From Owenia fusiformis (Eukaryota; Annelida; Polychaeta; Sabellida; Oweniidae), in NCBI GenBank assembly GCA_903813345.2, contig CAIIXF020000012.1, positions 4,569,318-4,633,317 of the forward strand: DNA of 64,000 bases, in the 5' to 3' direction. Position numbers and translations under genes: made by a program. Below are positions 22,531 to 35,000 of the stretch, one piece after another (positions within the stretch are counted from its first letter, which is position 1; each line of letters opens with the position of its first letter). The notes under the pieces are model-generated. The model was not told the DNA's origin, did not search any database, and was given only the letters and a program-made list of their open reading frames with translations.

Positions 22531-25500
22531 CTACAGAAGGTTTGTCTGATTCACTTTTCTTATCTTTACGTTTTTCAAAATATTTCTTTTACGCCATAAT
22601 TCCATCTTTATAAGTTGTCCTATTTGGTTCAAACATCTGGAAAAAACAATAACCTCATAAAACATCATAGTTTTGGGATACATATATGTGGGACACTCAT
22701 AAACAAATAAGAATGACCCTATGGAATTCAAGGATATAATTTGCTGAATCTCATAACCAAATAACAATAACCTTTATATAAAACTAAAGCATATAGAGAT
22801 TTGGAACCTCGTACATCTTAGTCTTTCATATGACGTCATATAAAATAGAGAATTCTCATTGGTTAAAGCTACAAGGATGATACAACAAAGCAAACACCAA
22901 GGAGGATCAGCTCTTAGAATGCAATCTCGATATTTTCTAACAATCAGAAATGAAAATGTTGTTAATTGCCTGATCTGAAAAAATTGGCTATATAACCAGA
23001 ATCAGCTAATTCAAAAGATTTGAGCTAATATCTTGATCACTTTTTGCGTGTTTCGGATTTTTTGTTACACGAGAAACGAGGAATAAATACAAACACAGCA
23101 TGGATAAGAAAATATGCTTACATTTGTTCAGTGTATGGCTGAATTATCCGTTCATGAGGCTCGTGAACAATAAAGACATCTGGTAAGACATAGAACGCAT
23201 ACCTTTAAATGTATATTATCAGTAAATTAGTACCCATTAAGAGATGATGATAAAAATCTACAAAAGCATTGTTAACTACAGACAATAAAAACTCCAAAAA
23301 AAATCACAAAAATTATATATTAGACATACTAAAGATAATATTTTTATATTAGTAAGAATGAAAACACAGGCTGGTATCGAAATATTTGTCCGCTGTGACG
23401 GAGCATGCTATTTTTCATAAAAACACTAAGAATACTTCACGATTTATTTTTTAACTCATATGTTTCGTTATACCATACAAAATTACTTACTCCATGCAAT
23501 GGATATATCATTTGCGGGTAACTTTCACTTCTGTTTGAAGTCCAATTACGCAGGGAAGAAAAGCTATTGAAAATGGCGCCGGAGTATCATACTTCAAAAT
23601 GTACAATTTCTTGTTTAACTTTCTAATGGCACGATATAGTGACATGATAATATTTACACATGGTTTCAGCATAACTATGAAGGTATAAATGAGATGTTGA
23701 TGTATTTGGTCTTTTTAATTCTTTTAAAAAAATAATGTTTAATTTTTTTGTCCGCTGTGACGGAGCAGTTACAAATGTGAACTGTGAAAATGCTCCGTCA
23801 CAGCGGACAAAAAATATTAATATTATTTTTTATTAAAAAAATTAAAAAGACCCAATGCATTAATATCTCATTAATACATTCAGAGTTATGCTTAAAACAT
23901 ATGTTAGTATTATCGTGTCACTATATCATGCCATTAAAAAGTTTAAAAAATGGTACATTTTAGAGTTTGATACTCTGGCGCCGTTTTTAATAGATTTTAC
24001 TCCCAGCGTTATTGGACTTCAAACAGAAGTGAAGGTTACACGCAAATGATATATCCATTGCATGGAGTAAGTAATTATCTTTGATATAACGAAACATATG
24101 AGTTAAAAAATAAATCGTGAAGCATTCTTAGTGTTTTTATGAAAAATAGCATGCTCCATCACAGCGGACAAATCTTTCGATACCAGCCTGTGGAAAAGGT
24201 GGTCTTTGACTTCGTTGGCCATTCCTTTCGAAGATTTTAATTGGGATATAATATAGAGATGTTTCATAAACTATTTGATTTGGCTCCAAAACCTTTAATT
24301 TTCGTCGACATTTCGAATGTTTCCGCATCTTTAAATTTGATTTGAGAATCGTATTGTGACATACCCCCCCCCCCCCCAGAAAAATGTGAGGTATTTTAAT
24401 ATTATACTTACTGTAAAACAAATAATTCATAATCATAGAGTATTTTGTTCAAATGCCTAGCAATCAATCGTTCGTCGTAAACTGGAATAGTCTTTCTTTG
24501 AAGGATAACATAAGGTTCGAATAGTCCACCACCTACTATCTGTAAATATATGTAGTTACTGTACTAATATCTGAAATACCCTTTTCACCGGTATGATCCA
24601 CGCCCTGTGATTTTGAAAAGTTCTAATGGACACGTGTTTTCACGCCAGGTCGTAATCTAGAATATTTGGGGTTTGTTTGTTTGTTTTCACTATGGCTGAT
24701 TGTACCGCTAGATTTTGTTCTTGCTCTGCTTTGTAGTTTTCTTTCTTTTGCACTTGTACATACATAGACATGCATATTGTTTTTATTATGCTATGCTATT
24801 TTACTAGCTTGTTAACGAAAGTAAGGCTTATTGTTACCTTATACGGTTTGGTAGCTTTTATAAAATATGCCCAGTTTGTCTTTTCATGACAACCAGGGCA
24901 TCTGGAAAAGCTGAAAATAGAAATACCCGTGTCTATCTTATAATCTCGTAAAATGGTGTATCAAGCAAAAACGTTTCAGTATAACTGTTAATCTATTTTT
25001 GACCAGTACTCAAATAACATTTTTTCCCATTTAAAGTACTTTAATTTCCTAAAGATGCTTTTTAATAATTTTCTATTTATCTTAACACAATCGTTTGAAA
25101 AAGCTATGAAACAGACGTTGTTCTTCTTTAAGCCATCGCCCATCTTTGCATAAGTTAAATGATATCCATTATCACTTATCAGCCTCTCGATGTACTGTTG
25201 CTACTGTGAATATATAAAAAAATATCCAATTGGCCAATTTTTATCGAGTCAAGGTTATGAATTATTTACCTAAATGTATGTATTGTTTTATTCTTGTGGT
25301 TAAGTCTCTGCAACAGTTGCGTTTTATTGTCGGGCACTCCACCCTCAGTTAGGTTCGTCTCAAATGCTGGTGTGACCAATGCCTGGATATGTACGTAAGT
25401 AATAAAGAAACCCAGCAAATACCAAAAAATAGCATATGGAAATAGACTTTTGTTTGTAAAGATATTTTTCAAAAAATAACAACATATGGCCAAAGGCTAA

Positions 25501-28500
25501 AAAAGATGCGCGGTACTAGATTACTTACCGGTAAGTATGCCTGGTTTATATAAGTATTTAGAGATACACCGGAGATACCAGAAAGGATTAGAAATATACG
25601 TTTTGTTGTAAAAATATATAAAAAATGAATTTAGATATGGCCAAAGGCTAAAAAACAAAACGTGTGGTATTAGATGTTTATACCAGTCGAGTTGTATTCC
25701 AGTTGAATCGGTGTATATGTTTCTTTATTAGCTGGTATGCATCCTTATTTGGTGTGAAATCGGCATCGATCATCCAAATATGGGAAGTATTAGCACCATA
25801 GAGAGCAACATTTCTCATGAAATTTACAGGATAATGTGTCTGTAAATAAAATGGACATTATTCATAATTTCCTCACATTATTATTCCCATGGTAAAAGAC
25901 AAGTCTCGGTTTTGAGAACGAAGTTCATCAGTCTACTAGGCTAATACTTTTTTATGAAAAATATAGAAATAACACCCAAATTAGATTATGGATATTCAAA
26001 AGAGGACATTCAAATCTACAATATGTAAAAATATCAAAATTATCCAAAGCTAAGCAAGCGTAACGTGCAGTAGACTGATTAACGTTGTTCTCCAAACCGA
26101 GACTAGTCCTTTCCCTAAGTATTTTGCGTACGTGTTACATGAGTGGAAATATATCATTTACCAAATTTGAGATTTTGATGCTCCATATGAGATTTTCAAA
26201 AAATGGTATCATTGATAGTTATCGTTGATATTAGATACCCTTAAGTAATACAAGTGATTAAGTGGCAGTAAATCTAAGATGGTAACTCACAAAACCTTGT
26301 GTGACTCTTTTGTGCTAATTTACAGATAGAACTGAACAGAACTTTCATTTAATGTCTTAAAAAAATGGGCGTGACTAGTATTCATAAAGACCATTCTATT
26401 TTATAGGACCTTGTCTCGTCGCTGAAACGTTTATCACTTACTGCATTCCGTTGATATACTACGTGTATTCCAACATTGTTTCGTTTCCAAGAATGCGTCA
26501 TATTCAGGAACTTTTCGATCTCGCCATCAGTTCCAAAAACAGACAGGCTCGCAGGTCCAGGCCATTGCCCAAGAATCTTCGCAATTCTATGTATACCTCT
26601 GAAAATGTGCAAGATGAGAATAAAATCGATAGTGTATTTTACGTGTAAACTTGGTAGCATAAATAACCTTATTGGTGTCCAACGTTAACTTTACTGGTGG
26701 TAAAGAATGGATACTTTATTTTAGATCACTTGCCCACTTTTGCTTCGACAGACACCCTTTTTGCCTATCTCCACCTACACGAGCCAAAGGTTACATACTC
26801 AACGTCTAGTATTTACACAAAGTACAAAAGTCTCAACCTTTTCTGACAAGACCAACTACTTCATAAGAACCTATTATAAACCTGATACCTGTTAAGAGTA
26901 AGATGCGATAATAATGTGACATCTATAGGTGATGGTTCATAACTGTATTGAAACACAAAATACTTGATATCGTGTCGTAGCTTAATGTCGGAGATTAGAC
27001 CACTGCAGCTATCGAAACGTTGCCCTTTTATACGTCTGTCTTCAAAGGAACCATTTAACCTAAGCAGAAACTTATCGCTTAATTGTTTCTCTTTGACATC
27101 GTAAGTATATATATTCTTATTAATCTCTATGAGTTGCTGTAAACGTATTGGGCTTTCAAGAGAAAGTCCATGCTTTTTTGTAAAAGTTTCAGACTGTGTA
27201 TGTTCTGTTTTCTCCCCATCGTGTTTAAGTATTGCAGCAGTTGAAGTGAATCTTGGGTGCTTACCTACAAATAAAGAATCGAGGGAATAATTTGAAGCCC
27301 TAAGCGTTTGAACAATTAGATTCAAAGTGGGTTTGGACAACGTGACACATCGTATGCGTACGACTTGGCTTAAGTTTTAATATTTTCCTTTTTCTATATT
27401 CACATCAACAGGATAATTAAAGACAAATAATTACCAAAATTTTGAAAATCAAGTGAAATCTCCTGTTTAGGACTCCATTTTCTATATTTCAACAAGGGTA
27501 CTTTTTTAGTGTTTGTTTTTTGTCCAATAGACATTAGACTTCAAAGAGAAAAATATCGCATATTAGGCCTTTCTGAAATTTTGTTTGCCTCTAAATATTG
27601 ACTATATAATTGACTTTAGATATTTTGCACTAATTATAGTATATATATTTGAACCCACAGGATGCCGCTAAAGGTACTACCGGATACTTTCAAGTTTCAT
27701 CAAATCGGATGAGTAACAAACAAACACTAAATTTAGACAATTAGTCAATTGGAATAAAAAACGATATTATACAAATACTGGATGATCAGGAGCTGGATAT
27801 GGCAGAATACAAAAATATGTGTAAGCCTTTTGAGTGTGCTACGATGAACTTACATTTTTTGAACTTTGATGTTTCTGAAAACTCGACTCGACTCGACTTC
27901 CGTCTAGCAATACACTGAACGAAAAAGTGTTGTCTTGTCCCGGGATTGAATATACATTTATTCTAGGGTAGTTGTGATTAAGTACACCTTTTCGAAAAAT
28001 AAAACTCTTAAGTGGGGAATGTTTCAAAAACATTGAAAAAGAAATTGGTCAGTTGCAAAAAATGGACAGTTTCAAAAAATATCGGGCAGTTTTTTACAAA
28101 AGCCAGTTATAGCCAAATTAAAAGCAGCAGCTTAGAACCAATCAGATTTCAGTATCTAGACAAGGCGCATAATAACATGATATCTTGGCGTTTATTGTTT
28201 AATAGCGGTCACATTAACACCATGCACAATTACCATAATTACCATGCAAATGTAAATAAACTCATTTTGTATTGCATTGATTTTCTTATATTACCTCGTT
28301 ACATTGTCATACAATTTAATGCTCTGTCTCGGTAAGGGAAAGGGCAGATGAAAAATATACCGGGGCAAGAAGTCTACATTGCACAGGGTGTAAAATAACC
28401 CCCCCCCCCTAATTTCAAAGGGATAAAATTGCCTACAGTTGAGCCAATCGTCTGAAACTATTTGTAGAGTTGCTCCATGAAGCTTGGTTTTAATGTGCTA

Positions 28501-29007
28501 GAGAAAAATTCAGATACAATGCGGACAAAAACGTAACACAATATTATGTGGATGTTAAAGCTAGTGGGGGAGAACATATTTACTTGACAACCTTTACTTT
28601 AAATTACGATTTAAATATTCAGGAAGCACTTTTTATTATGCATATTCATATGATCTTTGCTTGAAATAAAACAAAGTCTAAAATATGAAAAAGAGAGTAA
28701 GACTTTGATACTTACAATGGTCGATTGGGCTCTAATAATCATGTAAATAAAACAAATGTGTTAGTTTCATGTTTTAGCACGAAAAAACTAAGGAAAGGAC
28801 ATTACCATTGTTTGCCATTTTCCGTATATTGTAAGATTTATTCAGGACACTGTCGTTGATTTCTGTATTGAATATAATGCTCTGGATAATTTTCATTCCT
28901 TCGTATATTGAAGTTTTCAAATATACGGCAAATAGTCCAACAAGGACCAATGCGATCGCCTTTGCTTTAATTCCCCTTCTAAATCTAAAATATGACATAA
29001 AATACAT
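22531..29007 (-). CDS. GT49 (LARGE/B4GAT1-type) glycosyltransferase, nine exons
   Basis: Reconstructed minus-strand join: 28806-29007, 26889-27264, 26442-26598, 25684-25839, 25270-25382, 24838-24910, 24412-24539, 23122-23202, 22531-22636. All borders are GT/AG and phases agree throughout (1,2,0,0,2,0,2,2), giving 463 codons plus stop. The product is a type II membrane protein: short basic N-terminus, one helix at about 15-31, stem, then the catalytic domain. Family 49 landmarks, recalled not searched: IDVTLLSHLTLNR near 181-193, YPVNFMRNVALYGAN then IDADF (the DxD metal-binding motif, D270 and D272), ALVTPAFET, RCPGCHEKTNW, FEPYVILQR...YDER, and DVFIVHE. Length is close to B4GAT1 (about 415). 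It probably adds a sugar, perhaps glucuronic acid, in the Golgi; the exact acceptor is unknown. Introns 5' of exon 1 are not excluded. Confidence 0.88.
23365..24192. mobile_element. Fold-back DNA transposon B, sibling of A
   Basis: 828 bp, ends CACAGGCTGGTATCGAAATA / complement, 5-bp duplication GAAAA (23360-23364, 24193-24197). The element is one long palindrome with arms of roughly 385-400 bp and a short centre between 23766 and 23792. The 17-mer GTCCGCTGTGACGGAGC is at 23388, 23750, 23792 and 24153 (last copy one mismatch). It lies in intron 7 of the GT49 gene, so its transcript should fold into a long double-stranded hairpin. Confidence 0.92.
25485..25660. repeat. Direct repeat in GT49 intron 4
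   Basis: ATATGGCCAAAGGCTAAAAA occurs at about 25485 and again at about 25637, each followed by a similar G(T)GTGG/CGCGGTA(T/C)TAGAT segment. Looks like a local duplication of about 150 bp. Confidence 0.6.
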
Positions 29008-32000
29008 ATTCCCATAAGTATAGTAAAACGACTACAATAATAACGTATCCGAGTTTGTAGAGATCTACAGTTGCATTGTATTAGCCATATGCATTTCCTT
29101 TATTCAATATCCTCGATTTAAATCACGGATTTGTCGTCTCTGCTAACGTTTGATTCACCATCAATTAAATCTGTAGAACAAGCATGAAGGCATAAAAGTA
29201 GATTCCTTGTTTTAGTCCCTTTGCTTGTATGTTTTACGTAAATCATGAGAAAATACAAATATATCCAAATGGTGTTGGTAAAGCCAAAATACGATCCCTT
29301 GAGGCGGCGTTGTCAGATTGTGCATATTTTTGCCAATAATAACCATTGATATAAAAATCGTATACATAATCCAGGCTTGCGTATTTTATGAGTTATTTGT
29401 TTGCTTCCCTTTCACTCTTTGACGATTTGCACTTCGCATAGTCGTAAAACAAATCATTAATAGCTTCATTTATTTATTAGGTCAAATCAGCAGCTTTTTT
29501 AAAATGGATTTTTAATTTGCAATATATCCATACAGTGTACTTCTTAAAAAATCCATATTACAAGATTATGTACAAGTGACAATAGTATAAAGTGATAAAA
29601 TAGGCAATGAGGCATAAACATGTGTAATTACTTTATACATTTAGTACCAATTTTTACCTAATCAATAAATTAATATATCATCTGCTCTGGCTATTTCAAA
29701 CAAAGCCACTGATTCATTAATTATCAACTTAAACTGTTCTCTGGTTTTAAAGCACATGTTTATGTTCAATTTATATATCTAAACGTCCACGGGCTGTGTC
29801 GAATTCGTTTTGCTGCTGAACATGCTCTAGGTATGGTACAACGAAAGGGCAAATCAATAGGAATAAATCGTTTCATAATTTTAAGATCGACTCTAGTTCA
29901 ATACTAATATGTATCATTAAACGGTTATGTCTGTAGACACTGACACAGCGGTGGTTTCAAAGTTAATTCTCTAGCTTCACGGCAACAGCGGAGACGTTAG
30001 ATTCCGTTATTTAAAATGGCGGGTGTAATCACCCAATCGACTCTTCATTCGCTTTCTCACTTCATGTTGCGTTAAATCTGTGCAAGTATTAGGCTCTTGT
30101 TATAGAATATGACATAAAATACTAATTCAGATCAAATGTGGTCGTGAACCCAATCGAACAGCCATGGCTGCCATTTTAAAAAAAATACTCCGTTATTTTT
30201 ATCAGTTATAGCCAAACTCGCCCCGCTATATTTCTTTTTGAGTTATAGAAAAAAACGAAAAAGAACACGAGCAAAAATGGCGGCCTTTTGTCAAAATGAC
30301 CGCCTATTCCCCAAAGTGTCATTACACAATGTTATGCTTACGAGCATTTAAATATTTATATTTCCAACTTTCTGAATATTCTATAATGGTTTTTTCATTA
30401 AAATCAAAATTACGTTAAGCGTGGAATAGTTAAAGAACAGGAATTATCTCCTTCGTTAATATGAGAAAATCAATTTTAAGCAATGCCAATCCGGTGTAAA
30501 GGGGTAGGAGGTCCTATCAAATTATGGTCCTATCCTCCATTGATTTATATGTTGACCTCAATACAACTCTTTCCCTCATTATCTTATACGCAATCAGGGC
30601 CAGTAAGGGCCGTTAAGAAAGGGGACCATAATCCCTAGGGGACCATCATTTCTTTCACACCGGGTCAGAAAACATAGCAGATACAGAAGAAAGTTTACTA
30701 AAATTGAATAGTCATCAGTTTTAGTGAATCGTCTTTATAAAACCCGAATGTGTCTGATAATTATCACTGCGTCAAATGTGAAATTCCAAGCAATTTCTAG
30801 ACGTGCAAAGATAGTCTAGGAACTCCGCGTATCTAGAGATTCCAAGACGTGTCAAGAGGTGCAAAGACCTCGCGTGTAAAGAGCGTGTCAAGAGTTTTGA
30901 TATCTCTTTGCACAGCCTTATCAAAACAAACGGTATAATTAGACTGGCCACATGTTGTTATGCCCTATAGTCGCGCTTAATTATACTTTACTAGGATTGG
31001 AATATAACAATCATTTTAATTTCGTGTTAATAATAATTTGTGTTTTTTAAATCATTATCAAAATAAAATTAATTTAAAAGTATGCGTGTGCGTGTAAGTA
31101 TAGGCAATAGCTTAGTCGGAATGAGTAGATGTGTGCAGATGGAGATCGCCTATGTATTTTGCTAAATCTGACATTTTTACAGGATCATGTTAAAGATCAA
31201 ATGAAAACACGAAATGTGTTTTTCTTAGGTTTATCTACCCTGATTTCGAGTGATTTTAACTTGGACGCATATTCCTAGATATTAAAACAGTTTGAATAAT
31301 TAACAAAGTCCACTTTGAACCGTGTCAATCAAATTATCAATTGTCAAATATGTAGATAGCACATGCAGGCCCGAATACAGGGGGGATAGATTGGTTCTAG
31401 CGACCCCCCCCCCCTCCGTGACCAAAATTGCATTTTTTACCCCATACTGAGCATCTTTTAAATTATTTTGCTCATTTTTGAACTAACATTGCCAAAAGTA
31501 AACTCCCCCTGGAATTTCTTAAAAAAGTAACCCACCCCTTGGCAAATCCTGGCTATGGGTCTGAAACGCCTGAAACATGCTCTGATATAATGAGGCATAT
31601 TCTGTGATCTGAGCATATCAGATGGGAAGAGTTATGAATGTCAATAAGTGTGATTGTTATCATGTAATCATCTACCTTAATGTCAATACATTACATAATG
31701 TAGTAAGGCATTGTACATGTATTTAACAACAGGCACATCCTTCTTCAGAGGACTTCATTTATACTTGTAAAATACCCTTCCAGCGAGGATGCAACAGGCA
31801 CAGTTACACAAGTTTTATGACCCCAATTAGATGAAATATGAGCTGGGATGAAAGATCTCAAAAATCAAGGGCTGGGAAGATTTGAGATGTCATGCTATCA
31901 TGACGCTGAAACATGTGTCGCTTATTGTCACCTGTATTGATCATGATGGGGCGACGGCAGTGCCCCGAGTCTTTTTGATCTGTTTCATCTTATTAGTTAC

Positions 32001-35000
32001 TATTTAAAATTGAATAATTTAGGACCCCGGAAGCAAAACAACTCTTTGTTATGAAAGGAATACACCACCCACATGGACAGAACCCCTCATGTAAACCATC
32101 TATAAATACCTTTGAAATCAATTTGATTTTCGATCTACATCTGAATCTCAGATGGAGAGTACTCTTTGACAAGATCAACATTTAAAAGTGTAGGAAAGTT
32201 TTGATAAAGATGTTTAATAGCTAATTATTCAGACATATTGTTCTTTCATGTTGACGATCATCGAACATAATTGCAATCAACTTCCATGATATTTGCAATT
32301 TTGAATTTTGAATTATTTTGAATGCAAATGTACTCAAGTACTATATCCTGAGTTCTGCCCGGATCCCCGAAAACGTTTAAAATCAAACTCGATTATTTAG
32401 CTAGACTTCAAAATAAGGCATTCAATAGAAACATGAAATCCATATCACTGTATAAATTGTGGAATTTCTAGTAATTTTTAGACGTGCTTAGCCGGTCTAG
32501 AAACTCTGCGTATCTAGAGATATTGACCAGGGCCTACACCAATATTCTTAACACCACTTATTAAAGGATGCATGCATCAAGGGGTAGACATCATTCAAAA
32601 GACATAAACATGACCGGGTCGGTGAGGGGAAGGTTTGCATACGATGCAATTTGTACATGCAAGCTCATTTTTCACATATAAATTAATAAAGTCGATTCCT
32701 TGGGAATACGTTATTGGGTTTATAAGCGTAACGAGGAGAAGCGATGGGTTCGCACCCCCTCCTACAAGCAATAAAAGGTACCATAGGGTAGAGGAAGAAA
32801 AGAGCATTAAATTGATTTTTTGTTTGAAGCTTCTAGCTCAGGTTTGAAGGAAGTTGCATCATTTTCGTAAAAATTCAAAACAAATATTTTTTGCCTCATT
32901 TATGTCACGATCGCACCCCCCGACTGAAAACCTAAAATATTTTGGTGATTGCATCACCCCTCCCCCCGACTGAAAGCTGGCTACGGCCCTGGGGTTTTAT
33001 CGAAAACTATATCGTCAACATTTTATCATTATGCGGAAAGTCCAATATGAAATCTTAAATGGTAAATATGTTGCATTTATGGAGGGAATTCCACTGTAAA
33101 CTATAATGTGAATGTTTGATATGAATACTTCCATACAACCATCAATATCCATTCTTTTGAAATAAGATGTTACAACAAAGGGAATATTGAAAACTACAGT
33201 GGTAAGAGCATCTTTCTGACTGCTAATTATGTGTATCAACATTTTGATTGCACCTCAGCTGGAGATTAAATCTTATAATAATTTGATCAAAGGGATTGTA
33301 ATTTTCCCCAATTCGCTTATCTATGTTACAATCTGTATACTTGTTATATTGTGAGCGGTATGTGTTGATAAACCAAAAAGATATGTTTTTTGGATATCAA
33401 CATTTAGAAAAAAGTGTAAGATACCATTCTATATATTTTCTTAGTGTTTAGCATAGGTAAGAATGGGGGATGGGCTGGCGGGGGTCCGTCTTTGAATAAT
33501 TCCAAGGGGTTCATATATTATCACAATTTTGCTACAAAATCACTTGGAAAGTGCATGATTTGAAAGATTATTTGGCCAAGGCGTCCGCTATTAACATGAG
33601 TATGAATTTTATAAAAAAAATTACTTGAATCAAAATCGAAGAATTCCTTGCCCCGTGTGTTCACCATTCACCCCGGGGGTTCACACTCGGCTCAGGTGGG
33701 GTACCTTTTTTACATTTGGTATGTCAAGCCAATGGACCCACATTTTAAGACAGATTTTTCCATTTTCTGGTATAAGAGTCGGTGTGGAAAATATGTTACC
33801 CCTCAATTGTGGTACGGCATTGGTCCCGGGGCATTGGTCTAGTTGTTACACATATCCTTCATTTGAGGTTGTTTACTCAAAGATCTGCCTTCTTCTCGGA
33901 GCATTCGATATTTCGAATGGCCTTGGCCCTTATATTCTGGATATTTGGTATCCGGGGGTATGGCATTGGTTCTATATTTGGATGTTTGACATGGCATTGG
34001 TCTTGTGTTTGGACATTTGATATGGCTTTTTGGGGTTTATTTTAGTTTGTATGAGAACACATTTAATGCCACCCCCCAAATTACAAATCTACATCTATTC
34101 TCTCTATCCCAAAGGTGGATCGGAAGCATGAAAAACAGATGCAGACTCGGGACAGTTGCGAGGGGGGCTATAATGGAGAAATTCGTTTTGATTTTGAGTC
34201 TAACTGAAATATTTTGTCACAAATATTAATTAAATACGCAAATAGCCTGTTTTATAAATGAGACTAGGGCAAAAAATCTATTCATTAAATCTAAAGCCTA
34301 GACGATATCTTCTGTAATCAAGGTGATTTTGGTACACTTCCGCAATTATAAAAACAAAAACATAGACTAAGTTATTAATCTTTTGTTATCATATCAGATT
34401 AAGTCAGTTTTGTCTCCGATTGTTATGCAGGTGTGTGTATCGACTCCAGTGAACAACATTAAGTGAATCAATCCTTGAAATTCCCAAATTCATTCCAAAT
34501 TCTGGCCGTTAACCCCCCCCCCTCCCCCATGTCTCTTAATTACATTTATTTTGCAAATGATATATAAATTATAGATTAAAATATTTCATTTTCGAATTGC
34601 ACAAAGGGCAACATGTGAAGATAAAACCGCGATCCTATATTAATACCAATACAATGTACCTCTATGAATATCATAAATTCACTCCTTTTTAATATCAATA
34701 GTCAAACAAATTAGGTAGTATGCTACAGTTGGTTATCAATCGGAGTTCACGACCTATTGATTACTCTTTAATACAAAATTTAACCATTTTAGAATGGGTA
34801 ACTCACACCCCCCCCCCCGTCCATGTCCATGAAGTGCGTAGACTGACATAATAGTGCCATTTATTAATTAAACCAAGGGAAAGATCAATACCCGGTGATT
34901 TCAGCGGGAAGTGGCGTTTCGTTCAGTGGATGAACTGCGCGCGCACGCATAAATGTGATTATCCAATATAATTAGGGGAGGGATATTTGAAACAGTTTTT

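Noticed and set aside
27839-28033. Possible extra exon of the GT49 gene (donor GTAAGT at 27839 side)
   Set aside because: Its end phase (0) cannot join exon 2, which must enter in phase 1; exon 1 to exon 2 is already in phase.
31373-31560. MITE with CAGxCCC ends
   Set aside because: TIR match is weak and no target duplication was found.
33625-34045. Frames of 64-131 codons rich in Trp/Tyr/Gly
   Set aside because: Caused by a local repeat (GGCATTGGTC, GGATATTTG); no splice sites, no family resemblance.
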